A stretch of DNA of 64,000 nt from an uncultured Ruminococcus sp. (GCA_934474025.1 CAKSMF010000002.1:124001-188000); one strand, 5' to 3'. Counted from the first letter of the stretch, positions 1-9,115 are shown. A program made the numbers and translations. Notes: a model not told the origin generated them from the sequence alone.

Positions 1-1270
1 ATGTACAGTCTTCAAGAAGTCCTACTGTATCAAGCATATATTTTGCAAGGTCAAGGCAATCCTTAAATTCTTCTTCAAGCTGGTCAGGGCGGAGAATAAG
101 ATGGCCTTCAGATATTGTGAACTGTCTTACACGAATAAGACCATGCATTTCGCCAGAATCTTCCTTACGGAAAAGTGTGGAAGTTTCACCCAGTCTCATA
201 GGCAAATCACGGTATGAACGCTGTCTGTTAAGGTAAACTTGATACTGGAACGGACAAGTCATTGGACGCAGTGCAAAACATTCTTTTGTTTCGTCATAAG
301 GGTCGCCAAGAATGAACATTCCGTCAAGATAGTGGTCCCAGTGACCAGAAATTTTATAAAATTCTCTCTTTGCAAAGTATGGAGTCTTTGTAAGTAAATA
401 ACCGTGTTTTTGTTCAACGTCCTCAACCCATCTTTGAAGTGTCTGAATAACTCTTGCACCCTTTGGAAGAATGATAGGAAGTCCCTGACCTACTGTATCA
501 ACAGTTGTAAAGTATTCGAGTTCACGACCGAGTTTATTGTGGTCACGGAGTTTAGCTTCTTCACGCTGTTTTATATCTGCTTCAAGGTCTGCATTCTTAG
601 GATATGCTACTGCATAAACTCTTGATAACATTTTATTTTTTTCTGAACCTCTCCAGTAAGCACCAGTACATGAAAGAAGTTTGAAAGCCTTTACAGGAGC
701 AGTTGTCATAAGGTGAGGTCCTGCACAAAGGTCAACAAATTCACCCTGCTTATAGAACGAAATAGGTTCACCTTTTCCGACGTGTTCTTCACAGAGTTCA
801 ACTTTGTAAGGTTCTTCCATTTCTTTAAGTTTAGCGATAGCATCAGCCGGAGAAAGTTCAAACTGTTCAAGTGGCAATCCCTCTTTAACAATTTTTTTCA
901 TTTCTGCTTCTATCTTGTCAAGTTCTTCACGTGTGAAAGGCTTTTCAAGGTCGAAATCATAATAGAATCCGTTATCAATAGCCGGACCTATTGCGAGTTT
1001 TGCTTCCGGATAAAGTCTCTTTACAGCCTGTGCGAGAATATGTGATGCTGTATGCCAGAAAGTTTTTTTACCCTCAATGCTGTCAAAAGTACATACTTCA
1101 AAATCACAGTCACTATCTACAATTGTTCTGAGGTCTTTAACTTCACCGTTGATTTTTACGCAACATGAAGCCTTATAAAGTCCCATTCCTATACCTTTGA
1201 TTACTTCGTAAGCGGGAACAGCAGATTCAATTTCACGAACACTGCCGTCTTTTAAAGTTAATTTAATCAT
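1..1270 (-). CDS. thrS: Threonine--tRNA ligase, 3' end cut off by window edge
   Basis: Charges tRNA-Thr with threonine in the cytoplasm. The visible 423 residues read as an N-terminal TGS domain (about 1-62), the editing domain with the HxxxH metal motif (HTASH, His73 and His77) and the LCAGPH Cys/His pair, then the start of the class II catalytic core with motif 2 (FRKEDSGE). The anticodon-binding end lies outside the window. The ATG at 1270 has AAAGGAG about 8 bases upstream. A small gene ends 16 bases upstream, and both lie behind a T-box leader whose apparent specifier is a Thr codon, so expression should rise when tRNA-Thr is uncharged. Identification is secure from family motifs. Confidence 0.97.
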   Translation of the reverse strand, partial: MIKLTLKDGSVREIESAVPAYEVIKGIGMGLYKASCCVKINGEVKDLRTIVDSDCDFEVCTFDSIEGKKTFWHTASHILAQAVKRLYPEAKLAIGPAIDNGFYYDFDLEKPFTREELDKIEAEMKKIVKEGLPLEQFELSPADAIAKLKEMEEPYKVELCEEHVGKGEPISFYKQGEFVDLCAGPHLMTTAPVKAFKLLSCTGAYWRGSEKNKMLSRVYAVAYPKNADLEADIKQREEAKLRDHNKLGRELEYFTTVDTVGQGLPIILPKGARVIQTLQRWVEDVEQKHGYLLTKTPYFAKREFYKISGHWDHYLDGMFILGDPYDETKECFALRPMTCPFQYQVYLNRQRSYRDLPMRLGETSTLFRKEDSGEMHGLIRVRQFTISEGHLILRPDQLEEEFKDCLDLAKYMLDTVGLLEDCT

Positions 1271-1286
1271 GATATTTTCTCCTTTT

Positions 1287-1664
1287 TTAATTTACTTTTC
1301 CGACAATTTCTATGCCGTTATCTGTACCGAGTTCCATTGAGAGTGGCTGTAAATATCCGTCAATGCTGTCAACACTGAAACATACAACAACACCGTCTTC
1401 ATCAATGTCAATATAGGTACTTGTAATCTGTAAGCCATTTTCGAGGGTTTCGGAAAGTCCTCCATAGTATCCCTCATCTGAGATTATTTCAGCAATTTTT
1501 TTCTTATTGCGGTTGAGTTTATCGAGTTTCTGAGCTATTTCGCTGAAATTATCCATAATTTCCTGTTGATTCTCAACGTAAAAACGTATAGTCACATCTT
1601 TTTCCCATAGCTTGTATGAGATTTCAAACGCTTCTTCTTTTTCGTTGTACTTAATCTGATTCAT
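1287..1664 (-). CDS. Small hypothetical protein between the T-box and thrS
   Basis: A 125-residue, acidic, soluble-looking protein with no signal peptide or membrane segment. I do not recognise the family with certainty. The C-terminal half (DEDGVVVCFSVD, then a Gly/Asp-rich stretch) looks like one of the small beta-rich DUF families of Firmicutes. The ATG at 1664 is chosen because AAAGGAGTTG lies just upstream; an in-frame upstream start at 1706 has no ribosome site and would sit in the T-box terminator. Co-transcription with thrS under the T-box is inferred from the 16-base gap and absence of another terminator. Confidence 0.7.
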   Translation of the reverse strand: MNQIKYNEKEEAFEISYKLWEKDVTIRFYVENQQEIMDNFSEIAQKLDKLNRNKKKIAEIISDEGYYGGLSETLENGLQITSTYIDIDEDGVVVCFSVDSIDGYLQPLSMELGTDNGIEIVGKVN

Positions 1665-1710
1665 AAATTCAACTCCTTTATGATAAATTTTCTTTGTAAA
1701 AATCAACTAA

Positions 1711-1955
1711 ACAAAAAAGTCCCTCACACCTATAGAAAGGTACAAGGGACGACTAAAAAACCGTGATTCCACCCTGATTCACACAGCAAACAAAATTTAC
1801 TGTATCTCATTAGTTCGATAACGGGAACAACCGGTGTTTATTGGACACACTCAGAGGCGGTATGCTTAAAGTCTGACCGTTGAATATCTCACAGCATATG
1901 ACATTCTCTCTGAAAACGGTACTATAACAGAAAGCCTTCCTCATCACAGATTTAA
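1711..1955 (-). promoter_or_regulatory. T-box riboswitch leader (tRNA-Thr)
   Basis: On the - strand the region carries the T-box signature AGGGTGGAATCACGG (1775-1761), followed by a terminator with arms GTCCCT and AGGGAC and a T-run (1750-1711). Upstream, the stem I side reads GCATACCGCCTCTGAG; ACC at 1861-1859 fits a Thr specifier followed by a purine. The downstream synthetase is ThrRS, which agrees with that reading. The exact specifier loop was read by eye and not folded. Confidence 0.9.
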
Positions 1956-1977
1956 TATCTTATATTTAATATGTTAT

Positions 1978-2006
1978 ATATTATCATAAAAAATTTGAAT
2001 TGTCAA
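1978..2006 (-). promoter_or_regulatory. Promoter of the T-box/thrS operon
   Basis: Perfect -35 TTGACA (2006-2001), then a -10 at either TAATAT (17-base spacer) or GATAAT (15-base spacer). It lies just downstream of the nfnB stop and just upstream of the T-box stem I. Confidence 0.6.
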
Positions 2007-2025
2007 GAGTAATTTTTAACAAAGA

Positions 2026-3411
2026 TTACTTTTGTTGAATGTATTTGTCTATAGCATCGGCAGAAGTTTTACCAGCACCCATTGCAAGAATAACTGTAGC
2101 TGCACCTGTAACAGCATCACCGCCGGCATAAACACCCTCTTTTGAAGTAAGACCAGTTTCATCTGCAATGATACCGCCCCACTTCTGAGTATCAAGACCT
2201 TTAGTTGTAGATTTGATAAGCGGATTAGGTGATGTACCAATTGACATAATAACACTGTCTGTTTCTATTTCAAAGAAAGCGTCCGGTACAGGAACAGGCT
2301 TTGCTCTGCCTGATTCGTCCGGTTCGGAAAGTTGCATTTCCTGACAAACAATGCTTTTTACCCAGCCTTTTTCATCGGATTTGATTTCAACAGGGTTTGT
2401 AAGGAATTTGAAAATAATTCCCTCTTCCTTAGCGTGTTCAACTTCTTCAGCACGGGCAGGGAGTTCATTTTCTGTACGTCTGTAAACTATATATACTTCT
2501 GCTCCGAGTCTCTTTGCACAACGTGCAGCGTCCATAGCAACGTTACCGCCACCGACAATAACGGCTTTTTTGCCTGCCTGAACAGGTGTAGAAGAATCTG
2601 CCTTATAAGCTTTCATGAGGTTTATTCTTGTAAGGAATTCATTAGCTGAATAAACTCCATTAAGGTTTTCGCCCTTGATATTCATGAATCTTGGGAGACC
2701 TGCACCAGAACCAATGAAAATGCTTTCAAAGCCCTCTTCTTCTATAAGTTCATCAACGGAAATAGTTTTTCCGATAACTGTATTTGTTTCGATTTTAACG
2801 CCAAGAGCCTTTAAACCGTCAATTTCTTTCTGAACTATCGACTTAGGAAGTCTAAATTCCGGAATACCATATGATAATACACCTCCGGCAACGTGAAGTG
2901 CTTCAAATATAGTTACATCATAACCTTTTTTAGCAAGGTCGCTTGCACAGGCAAGTCCCGAAGGACCAGAACCTATTACTGCAACCTTATGACCATTTGA
3001 AACAGGCTTTTCTACTGGAGCTTCCGGCTGTGCATTGTGCCAGTCAGCAACAAATCTTTCAAGTCTGCCTATTGCAACGGGTTCGCCTTTAATTCCTCTT
3101 ACACATTTGGATTCGCATTGTGTTTCCTGTGGACAGACTCTTCCGCATACTGCCGGCAAAGAACTTGACTTAGTTATAATTTTGTAAGCCTCTTCAAAAT
3201 TACCCTCTGCAACCTGAGCGATAAAATCCGGAATATTAATCTGAACAGGACAACCGCTTACACAAGGTTTGTGCTTGCAGTGAAGACATCTTTTAGCTTC
3301 ATCAATAGCCTGTTCTTCAGTATAACCGAGTGCAACTTCTTTAAAGTTTTTGTTTCTTACATCTGGATTCTGTACAGGCATTTCATTTTTAGTTGTTGAC
3401 TTGTTATACAT
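2026..3411 (-). CDS. nfnB: NfnB: NADPH-side subunit of electron-bifurcating ferredoxin:NADP+ oxidoreductase (GltA-like)
   Basis: Flavoprotein of the glutamate synthase small-subunit family, 461 residues. Paired with NfnA it should couple NADH, reduced ferredoxin and NADP+ in the cytoplasm. Visible features in order: N-terminal Cys clusters for two [4Fe-4S] centres (CLHCKHKPC and CGRVCPQETQC), a FAD-binding GSGPSGLAC motif, and a second dinucleotide site GGGNVAMDAARC followed by VYRR for NADPH. The start at 3411 is set by AGGAGG and lies one base after the nfnA stop; the longer in-frame ORF to 3507 would overlap nfnA. Alone it could be annotated as gltA or as a glutamate synthase small subunit; the neighbour favours Nfn. 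Confidence 0.9.
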   Translation of the reverse strand: MYNKSTTKNEMPVQNPDVRNKNFKEVALGYTEEQAIDEAKRCLHCKHKPCVSGCPVQINIPDFIAQVAEGNFEEAYKIITKSSSLPAVCGRVCPQETQCESKCVRGIKGEPVAIGRLERFVADWHNAQPEAPVEKPVSNGHKVAVIGSGPSGLACASDLAKKGYDVTIFEALHVAGGVLSYGIPEFRLPKSIVQKEIDGLKALGVKIETNTVIGKTISVDELIEEEGFESIFIGSGAGLPRFMNIKGENLNGVYSANEFLTRINLMKAYKADSSTPVQAGKKAVIVGGGNVAMDAARCAKRLGAEVYIVYRRTENELPARAEEVEHAKEEGIIFKFLTNPVEIKSDEKGWVKSIVCQEMQLSEPDESGRAKPVPVPDAFFEIETDSVIMSIGTSPNPLIKSTTKGLDTQKWGGIIADETGLTSKEGVYAGGDAVTGAATVILAMGAGKTSADAIDKYIQQK

Positions 3412-3412
3412 T

Positions 3413-4255
3413 TTATTGTACCTCCTGATTGAAAAGATTGCAAGTATCCTCATGAGCCTTACGCTCGAAAGGCTTGTACATAGCACCACGAGCCATAGCC
3501 TCATCAAAGTCTATAAGATGACCGTCAAATTCAGGACCATCAACACAAGCAAACTTTGTTTTACCGCCGACAGTAAGACGACAACCGCCACACATTCCAG
3601 TACCGTCAATCATAATAGGATTCATAGATGCCACTGTCGGAATTTCATACTGTTTAGTAAGCTGACAGACGAATTTCATCATAATCAAAGGACCGATTGT
3701 TATAACTCTGTCGTATTTTTCGCCACTCTCAATAAGCTTTTTAAGAGCGTCTGTAACAAGACCTTTTTCACCGGCTGAACCGTCATCGGACATAAGAACA
3801 AATTTTGAACTTGATGCTTTAAATTCGTCCTCTAAAATAACAAGGTCTTTGTTTCTGAAACCTACTATTGAATGAACTTCTACACCGAGTTCATGAAGTT
3901 TCTTTGCAACAGGATAGGCAATTGCACAACCTACGCCACCGCCGACAACAGCAACTTTTTTAAGACCGTCTGTTTCAGTTGCACGTCCGAGAGGTCCTAC
4001 AAAGTCATGAAGGCAATCACCTTGATTCATGTGATTAAGCTTTTCGGTAGTAGCTCCTACAATCTGGAATATAATTGTAATAGAACCATTCTGACGGTCG
4101 AAATCTGCAATAGTAAGCGGTATACGTTCGCCGTTTTCATCGGTTCTGAGAATAATAAACTGCCCTGGTTCACATTTTCTTGCAACTTTTGGGGCATTGA
4201 TTTTCATAAGAGTAACAGTCGGATTAAGACTTCTTTTTTCTAAAATTTCAAACAT
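3413..4255 (-). CDS. nfnA: NfnA: NADH-side FAD/[2Fe-2S] subunit (dihydroorotate dehydrogenase electron-transfer-like)
   Basis: 280-residue ferredoxin-NADP reductase-like protein. It has an N-terminal flavin-binding beta barrel (PLTIADFD), a nucleotide-binding centre (VVGGGVGCAIAYPVAKKL) and a C-terminal Cys-rich [2Fe-2S] site (GTGMCGGCRLTVGG, then FACVDGPEF). Adjacent nfnB makes this the small subunit of the bifurcating transhydrogenase rather than PyrK or a stand-alone sulfide dehydrogenase subunit. AAAGGA lies about 12 bases from the ATG. A strong promoter lies about 120 bases upstream at 4375-4403. Confidence 0.9.
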   Translation of the reverse strand: MFEILEKRSLNPTVTLMKINAPKVARKCEPGQFIILRTDENGERIPLTIADFDRQNGSITIIFQIVGATTEKLNHMNQGDCLHDFVGPLGRATETDGLKKVAVVGGGVGCAIAYPVAKKLHELGVEVHSIVGFRNKDLVILEDEFKASSSKFVLMSDDGSAGEKGLVTDALKKLIESGEKYDRVITIGPLIMMKFVCQLTKQYEIPTVASMNPIMIDGTGMCGGCRLTVGGKTKFACVDGPEFDGHLIDFDEAMARGAMYKPFERKAHEDTCNLFNQEVQ

Positions 4256-4374
4256 AAGAAATTTTTTCCTTTCATAAAATATGCACCGCTAACATAACGG
4301 CATAATAAATTATCTTTATGGTAAAAATATGAAAATATAATATTATTTAATCATATATTTTTGATTACTTTAAT

Positions 4375-4403
4375 AGGATATCACATATTTTTAAGTTTGT
4401 CAA
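4375..4403 (-). promoter_or_regulatory. Promoter of nfnAB, extended -10
   Basis: TTGACA (4403-4398), 17-base spacer, then TATCCT (4380-4375) preceded by TGA (extended -10). The 15-base string AATATGTGATATCCT also occurs in the ddl promoter at 7418-7446 at identical spacing. Confidence 0.75.
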
Positions 4404-4432
4404 TTACCATACATCAATCCATATCCGAATTT

Positions 4433-5383
4433 TCAGCGATATTCAGCAAAAGCTGTCTCGTTGCGGACTTCATAGAATTTATTTACCAGTTTTCTTTCCA
4501 TATCAGAAAGCTTATGACCAGTAGAATATATAAGCATATCTTTAAAACTATTGTCATTGAAAGAACATTTGCGTTGTACAAGATGATATTTCTGACAAAG
4601 GCTTTCGGGTACAGGGGAATCAAGCATAAAAGACTGCGGAACAGTAAGCAGAAAATCCAATGCACTGCCCCTGTCATACATACATACTTTACGTACCGGA
4701 ATATCTGCGGGACGGTTTGCATTATAAAGCTTTTCAACCGCTCCGGAGACATACGGTATAGCATCATCACCTTGAGTAAGTTCAATATATTTACAGGACA
4801 AATCAGAATAATTGAGGTTTTCTTCATCTGCGGACGGGTGTTCATTTGACATAACAGCAAGCTTTTCAAATTCCCATAAAAGCTTACTTTTCAAATTCTT
4901 CTCTTCAAGAAAGTCTGTAAAATACTTTTCGTGAGCAGTATTGAAACGTATTATTCCGAAATCATAACCATTATCACGTACATTTTCAATAGTTCTGAGG
5001 GAATTTGTTTCGCAGAAATAAACTTCCATATCATCAGCATTTTTTGTTTCGGCAATATAAGCAGAAAAAGCTTTGGAAATATATCCCGTGCGTGGAACAG
5101 ATATACGCAACTTGTTGTTTTTGTATTTTTCCGGAGAATGTATAGCTTCCATGTTGTCAATCTGCATAAGAATCTGTTTCGCATAATTCAGGAATTTAAT
5201 TCCTTGGTCTGTGGGGATAACTCCCTTTGAAGTACGCCTGAATATAGTGATTTTCAGAGTGTTTTCAAGTTCTTTTATTGCTTTGCTTAAATTAGGCTGA
5301 GCCATATACAAATTTTCAGCAGCCTGAGTTATTGAACGTGTCTTTTCAATTTCCACCGCATACCTGAAATGAAGTGTATTCAA
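4433..5383 (-). CDS. LysR-family transcriptional regulator
   Basis: 316-residue LysR-type regulator. The N-terminal winged helix-turn-helix (about 1-60: SITQAAENLYMAQPNLSKAI, then LFRRT-like IFRRTSKG) is followed by a periplasmic-binding-fold effector domain. The start is a TTG at 5383, set by AAGGAGG seven bases upstream. It is the last gene of an apparent ddl-acetyltransferase-lysR operon (19-base gap upstream) and lies directly before nfnAB, so either wall or redox genes could be its targets. The effector cannot be read from sequence. Confidence 0.9.
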   Translation of the reverse strand: MNTLHFRYAVEIEKTRSITQAAENLYMAQPNLSKAIKELENTLKITIFRRTSKGVIPTDQGIKFLNYAKQILMQIDNMEAIHSPEKYKNNKLRISVPRTGYISKAFSAYIAETKNADDMEVYFCETNSLRTIENVRDNGYDFGIIRFNTAHEKYFTDFLEEKNLKSKLLWEFEKLAVMSNEHPSADEENLNYSDLSCKYIELTQGDDAIPYVSGAVEKLYNANRPADIPVRKVCMYDRGSALDFLLTVPQSFMLDSPVPESLCQKYHLVQRKCSFNDNSFKDMLIYSTGHKLSDMERKLVNKFYEVRNETAFAEYR

Positions 5384-5402
5384 AGCTTAACCTCCTTATG
5401 AT

Positions 5403-6062
5403 TTATTTTTTAATTTCTTCAAGAGAATAATGACGTACTTTTTTCTTTGGTGGTAATTCCGGTTCGGGTTCAGGTTCTGACGGCGGTTCAGGAGGAACAA
5501 AGGTACTTTCAGGAATTTCCTTAACAGGTTTACAAGGATTTCCTACTGCCACAACTCCGGAGGGAATATCTTTTGTTACAACGCTTCCGCCACCTATAAC
5601 AACATTGTCACCAATTGTGACCCCTGGCATAACACAGACACTTCCGCCAATCCATACATTGTTGCCTACTTTTATTGGTTTGGCGTATTCAAGACCGTAA
5701 TTTCTTGCTTTATAGTCCAAAGGGTGACCAGCCGTATAGAATCCGCAGTTAGGACCTATAAAAACATTGTCGCCGAAAATAACTTCTGCACAGTCAAGAA
5801 TAACTAAATTATGATTTGAATAAAAGTTATCCCCCATTATTATATTGTAACCGTAATCACAGAAGAAATTCGGTTCAATCCATGTATTTTCGCCCTTGAA
5901 AGCAAGCAGACGATTTAAAAGGCGGTCTCTTTTCTGAAAGTCATTATATGTAACTGCATTATATTCTTCACAAAGCTTTTTAGCGAATATTCTGTCAGTT
6001 ACAAGTTCTTTATCGTTGCCGTTATAAAGTTCGCCTGCCTGCAATTTTTCTTTTTCAGTCAT
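5403..6062 (-). CDS. Maltose/galactoside-type sugar O-acetyltransferase with Pro/Glu tail
   Basis: Left-handed beta-helix acetyl-CoA-dependent acetyltransferase of the Maa/LacA type, 219 residues. An N-terminal maltose-acetyltransferase helical region precedes hexapeptide repeats (IGDNVVIGGGSVVTKDI) and the catalytic His motif FYTAGHPLD. After the usual end (AVGNPCKPVKEI) there is an unusual tail of about 35 residues, rich in Pro-Glu-Pro repeats and then KKK. The start at 6062 is set by AGGAGG; a longer frame would overlap ddl. The gap to ddl is 13 bases. The acceptor sugar is unknown. Confidence 0.9.
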   Translation of the reverse strand: MTEKEKLQAGELYNGNDKELVTDRIFAKKLCEEYNAVTYNDFQKRDRLLNRLLAFKGENTWIEPNFFCDYGYNIIMGDNFYSNHNLVILDCAEVIFGDNVFIGPNCGFYTAGHPLDYKARNYGLEYAKPIKVGNNVWIGGSVCVMPGVTIGDNVVIGGGSVVTKDIPSGVVAVGNPCKPVKEIPESTFVPPEPPSEPEPEPELPPKKKVRHYSLEEIKK

Positions 6063-6075
6063 ATAAGACCTCCTA

Positions 6076-7266
6076 TCAGCATTTGCTTCCCTTTGCACCG
6101 AAACTTCCGCCCATTGCGAGAATATTAGTATCAAAGGAATAATTTATTTTTTCGCCCATTCTGTAACGTTTAAGTGAAAGCTGTATCAAACGTTCGAGAA
6201 GTTCGGAATATTTAACTCCCTTAGGTTCCCAGAGGTAGAATGCGAGTGAACCCGGAATAGTATTTATTTCGTTTATATAAATTTTTGAAGTAGCCATATC
6301 AATCATGAAATCAATTCGTGTAACGCCATTACAGCCTAAATAGCGGAAAGCTTCAACAGCAGTTTTTCTGATAAATTCGTCCTGTTCTGGAGTGATATCA
6401 GCAGGAATTTTTCTTTTAAGAGTAGCCATTCCCTTGCTTCCGCCGGATTTACTGCCACCGCCGACATACTTTTGTTCAAAGCTGAGAATATCTTCATCAC
6501 TTGCCTGAACAGGTTCTTCGCATACAGAAGCCTCTGCTGATTCGCTGTCGCCAACTACTGAACAGTTTATTTCTTTCAACTGTACAACAGCAGGTTCAAC
6601 AAGTATTCTGTCAGAAAATTCAAAAGCGTTTTCCATGGATTTAATAAGACTGTCTCTGTCAGAAGCCTTTGAGATACCTACACTTGAACCGAGATTTATA
6701 GGTTTTACAATCACCGGATAACCGAATTTATTTTCTACTTTGTCAGCACATTCTTCAATTTTGTCAATCTCAAATGATGAAAAACGACAACAGTCAAGCA
6801 CAGGGAAACCTGCATCTTTGAGGAGGATTTTCATAACAAATTTATCCATGCCAACAGCAGAAGAAAGTACATCACAGCCAACATACGGAATATCAAGAGT
6901 CTGTAAATATCCCTGTAAAGCACCGTCTTCAACGTTAGTTCCGTGTACTATCGGAAATGCTATATCAACTTCTGAAATAAGATTAGAACCGAATTTTTTC
7001 ATTTTCTGGCGGATAAGCTGAACTTTACCTTCACTTCTTACAAAAACACAAGATGTACATTCCTTGAGAAGTTCAGGAATATTCTTATAGGAATTAATGT
7101 CAAAAAGTTTTTCACCTGTCCAGAATTCATTTTGCTTGGTCATATAAACAGGAATTATATTATATTTTTCCTTATTGATATTTGTCATAGCCTGAACAGC
7201 CGAAATAACTGATACTTCATGTTCAACGCTTTTTCCACCGAAAATTACAGCAAGATTGATTTTCAT
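6076..7266 (-). CDS. ddl: D-alanine--D-alanine ligase
   Basis: ATP-grasp ligase that makes the D-Ala-D-Ala dipeptide for peptidoglycan. Recognised by the N-terminal GGKSVEHEVSVISA, the ATP-grasp lid VKPINLGSSVGI and the C-terminal INEINTIPGSLAFYLW. At 396 residues it is longer than the usual 300-370. The extra length is an insertion of about 40 residues around the omega-loop, with a Gly/Ser-rich segment (YVGGGSKSGGSKG). The loop reads SFEQKY where common Ddl enzymes have YDYEAKY. MurF and a hydrolase lie upstream. I do not infer altered substrate specificity from this alone. Confidence 0.93.
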   Translation of the reverse strand: MKINLAVIFGGKSVEHEVSVISAVQAMTNINKEKYNIIPVYMTKQNEFWTGEKLFDINSYKNIPELLKECTSCVFVRSEGKVQLIRQKMKKFGSNLISEVDIAFPIVHGTNVEDGALQGYLQTLDIPYVGCDVLSSAVGMDKFVMKILLKDAGFPVLDCCRFSSFEIDKIEECADKVENKFGYPVIVKPINLGSSVGISKASDRDSLIKSMENAFEFSDRILVEPAVVQLKEINCSVVGDSESAEASVCEEPVQASDEDILSFEQKYVGGGSKSGGSKGMATLKRKIPADITPEQDEFIRKTAVEAFRYLGCNGVTRIDFMIDMATSKIYINEINTIPGSLAFYLWEPKGVKYSELLERLIQLSLKRYRMGEKINYSFDTNILAMGGSFGAKGSKC

Positions 7267-7417
7267 AAATAGCTACTCCTTTTTTGATGGACACCCTTCT
7301 TACTGCGAAAAGGCAAGCAACTTCTGAGTGCCTCACTGTTTTGGCTGAGTTTCAGAAAAAAAGGACACCCAGCAACCTTTTTATAATAACGGTTATTATA
7401 CCGTTCATAACATTTAT

Positions 7418-7446
7418 AGGATATCACATATTTATTGATTTGTCAA
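7418..7446 (-). promoter_or_regulatory. Promoter of the ddl operon, twin of the nfnAB promoter
   Basis: TTGACA (7446-7441), 17-base spacer, TATCCT (7423-7418) with TGA in front. It shares AATATGTGATATCCTAT with the nfnAB promoter. A leader of about 145 bases separates it from the ddl ATG; the leader contains an imperfect repeat of GGACACCC and AAAAGG but no structure I recognise. Confidence 0.75.
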
Positions 7447-7513
7447 TTATAATATGCAATTCAACCCCCACTCTCAATGTTTCTGAAAGCAGGGGATTTC
7501 TGAATTTTTTTCA

Positions 7514-9115
7514 TCAATAATTATCAGGCAAATCGTTTTCAAGAAGAACGATTTTTTTCTTGTCTGTCTGGTAAGAATGCACTTTTGCCAAAGCTTCATT
7601 AAGACTGTCAGCAACATATACATTATCCATATTATAGCCCGATTGCTTTATACCATTATAAATAGGCAAAGTCTGAGTCTTTCCGACAAGTATAATATAA
7701 TCACAAGCTTTTGACGCTTCCTGTCCAAACTCAAAATTAAGTTCTTCCTGCTTAGCACCGAGTTCAACCATTCCGGGAGTTACAAGTATTCGGCAAGCGT
7801 CAAACAGTCCGAGAACATTCAAGGCAGCACGGCAACCACTTGGATTTGAATTGTAAGCGTCATCAATAAAAGTAAGATTTCCGCCTTTATCGAGTAACTG
7901 CAATCTATGCGGTACAGCTGATATTCTCTTGACTGGTAATACAAGTTTTTCAAGAGGAATCCCTATTCCGTGACAGTAAGCAATTGCACCTAAAACATTC
8001 TGTACATTGTGTTCCCCGAGGAGTTTCATAGTAAATTTACAGTTTTCACCATTAGGAGTGATAACAGTAAATTCCGTTCCCCTGTCGGATACAGAAATAT
8101 CAATTGCTCTGTAATCATTGTGTTCCTGCAAACCGTACATAATAGCGTTTTTATACTGAGGAGCTTTTTTTCTGATAAGTTCGTTATCACCGTTAAGATA
8201 AATTTTTCCTCCTACTGCCTGTACGCTGTCAGCAAGTTCAAATTTAGTATTTACAACGTTTTCAATTGAATTGAAAGTTTCAAGATGCTGAGGTCCTACA
8301 GAAGTTATAATACCGTCCTGAGGGTGAGCTATTTCACAGAGTTCCTTTATTTCATGAACACGTCTTGCACCCATTTCGCATACAAAGTATTCATCAGTAG
8401 GCTTGAGATGTTGTCTTATAGTAATAGTAACGCCCATAGGAGTATTAAAACTTTCCGGAGTTTTAAGAGTGTTATACTGTGAACTCAATAATTCGCTAAG
8501 ATAGAATTTCATGCTTGTTTTACCGTAACTTCCGGTAATACCGATTCTATGAAGATTAGGCATTTCAGATAAAATTCTTTTAGCGTCATTTATGTACCAG
8601 TTCTGAATATATTTCTCAATAGGTTTGTTAATCAGATTTGAAAGAGGAACAAGCAAAGGAGTTAAATATAATGCAGAATTAACCATGATAAATGGAAGAA
8701 TATTTTCAAAAGGTTTCCAATCATCACACTTACAGGAAGTGCTTCCGGAAACTGTACCTACTGCAAACATTATCGCAACCAATATAAAAAATGTAACCAT
8801 CATTCTTTTTACACGGGCGGTATATTTAAGAGGTTTTTTGAAAGTTTTCCCAGGTTTGTTTATGAGTGCTATAACAGCATTACAAATAATAAAAACTATC
8901 AATAAAGGTATATTGTAATCCGTTGCAAGCATGAGGAATTGTCCCGCAAAAAGAACAAGCGGAAATATATATCTTTTAAAATTTTTTTTCATCCACCATG
9001 AGTGTTCGGGAGTTTTATAGCCATTAAGTTGCAACATATGTAATTCACGCAGTCCGAAAAACACTATTCCGACAAGTGTCACAACGGCATATATACAGAA
9101 AAATACAGTACTCAT
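7514..9115 (-). CDS. murF: Membrane-anchored MurF-like ligase (UDP-MurNAc-tripeptide--D-Ala-D-Ala ligase family)
   Basis: Mur ligase of 533 residues. About 150 N-terminal residues form four or so hydrophobic membrane segments, absent from classical MurF. The Mur core follows, with P-loop GITGSYGKTSMK, metal/carbamate region EMGARRVHEIKEL, SVGPQHLETF and the C-terminal Rossmann region (DDAYNSNPSG). The predicted job is adding D-Ala-D-Ala to the muropeptide precursor, which fits the ddl gene downstream. A more divergent amide-ligase role of the MurT/MurF-like type is possible because of the membrane anchor. The start is ambiguous: ATG at 9115 or TTG at 9118, with AAGGAG 11 or 8 bases away. Confidence 0.82.
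   Translation of the reverse strand: MSTVFFCIYAVVTLVGIVFFGLRELHMLQLNGYKTPEHSWWMKKNFKRYIFPLVLFAGQFLMLATDYNIPLLIVFIICNAVIALINKPGKTFKKPLKYTARVKRMMVTFFILVAIMFAVGTVSGSTSCKCDDWKPFENILPFIMVNSALYLTPLLVPLSNLINKPIEKYIQNWYINDAKRILSEMPNLHRIGITGSYGKTSMKFYLSELLSSQYNTLKTPESFNTPMGVTITIRQHLKPTDEYFVCEMGARRVHEIKELCEIAHPQDGIITSVGPQHLETFNSIENVVNTKFELADSVQAVGGKIYLNGDNELIRKKAPQYKNAIMYGLQEHNDYRAIDISVSDRGTEFTVITPNGENCKFTMKLLGEHNVQNVLGAIAYCHGIGIPLEKLVLPVKRISAVPHRLQLLDKGGNLTFIDDAYNSNPSGCRAALNVLGLFDACRILVTPGMVELGAKQEELNFEFGQEASKACDYIILVGKTQTLPIYNGIKQSGYNMDNVYVADSLNEALAKVHSYQTDKKKIVLLENDLPDNY

Noticed and set aside
6076..7266. VanA-type D-Ala-D-Lac ligase
   Set aside because: The overall motifs fit ordinary Ddl, there is no VanH or VanX gene nearby, and the loop difference is not diagnostic.
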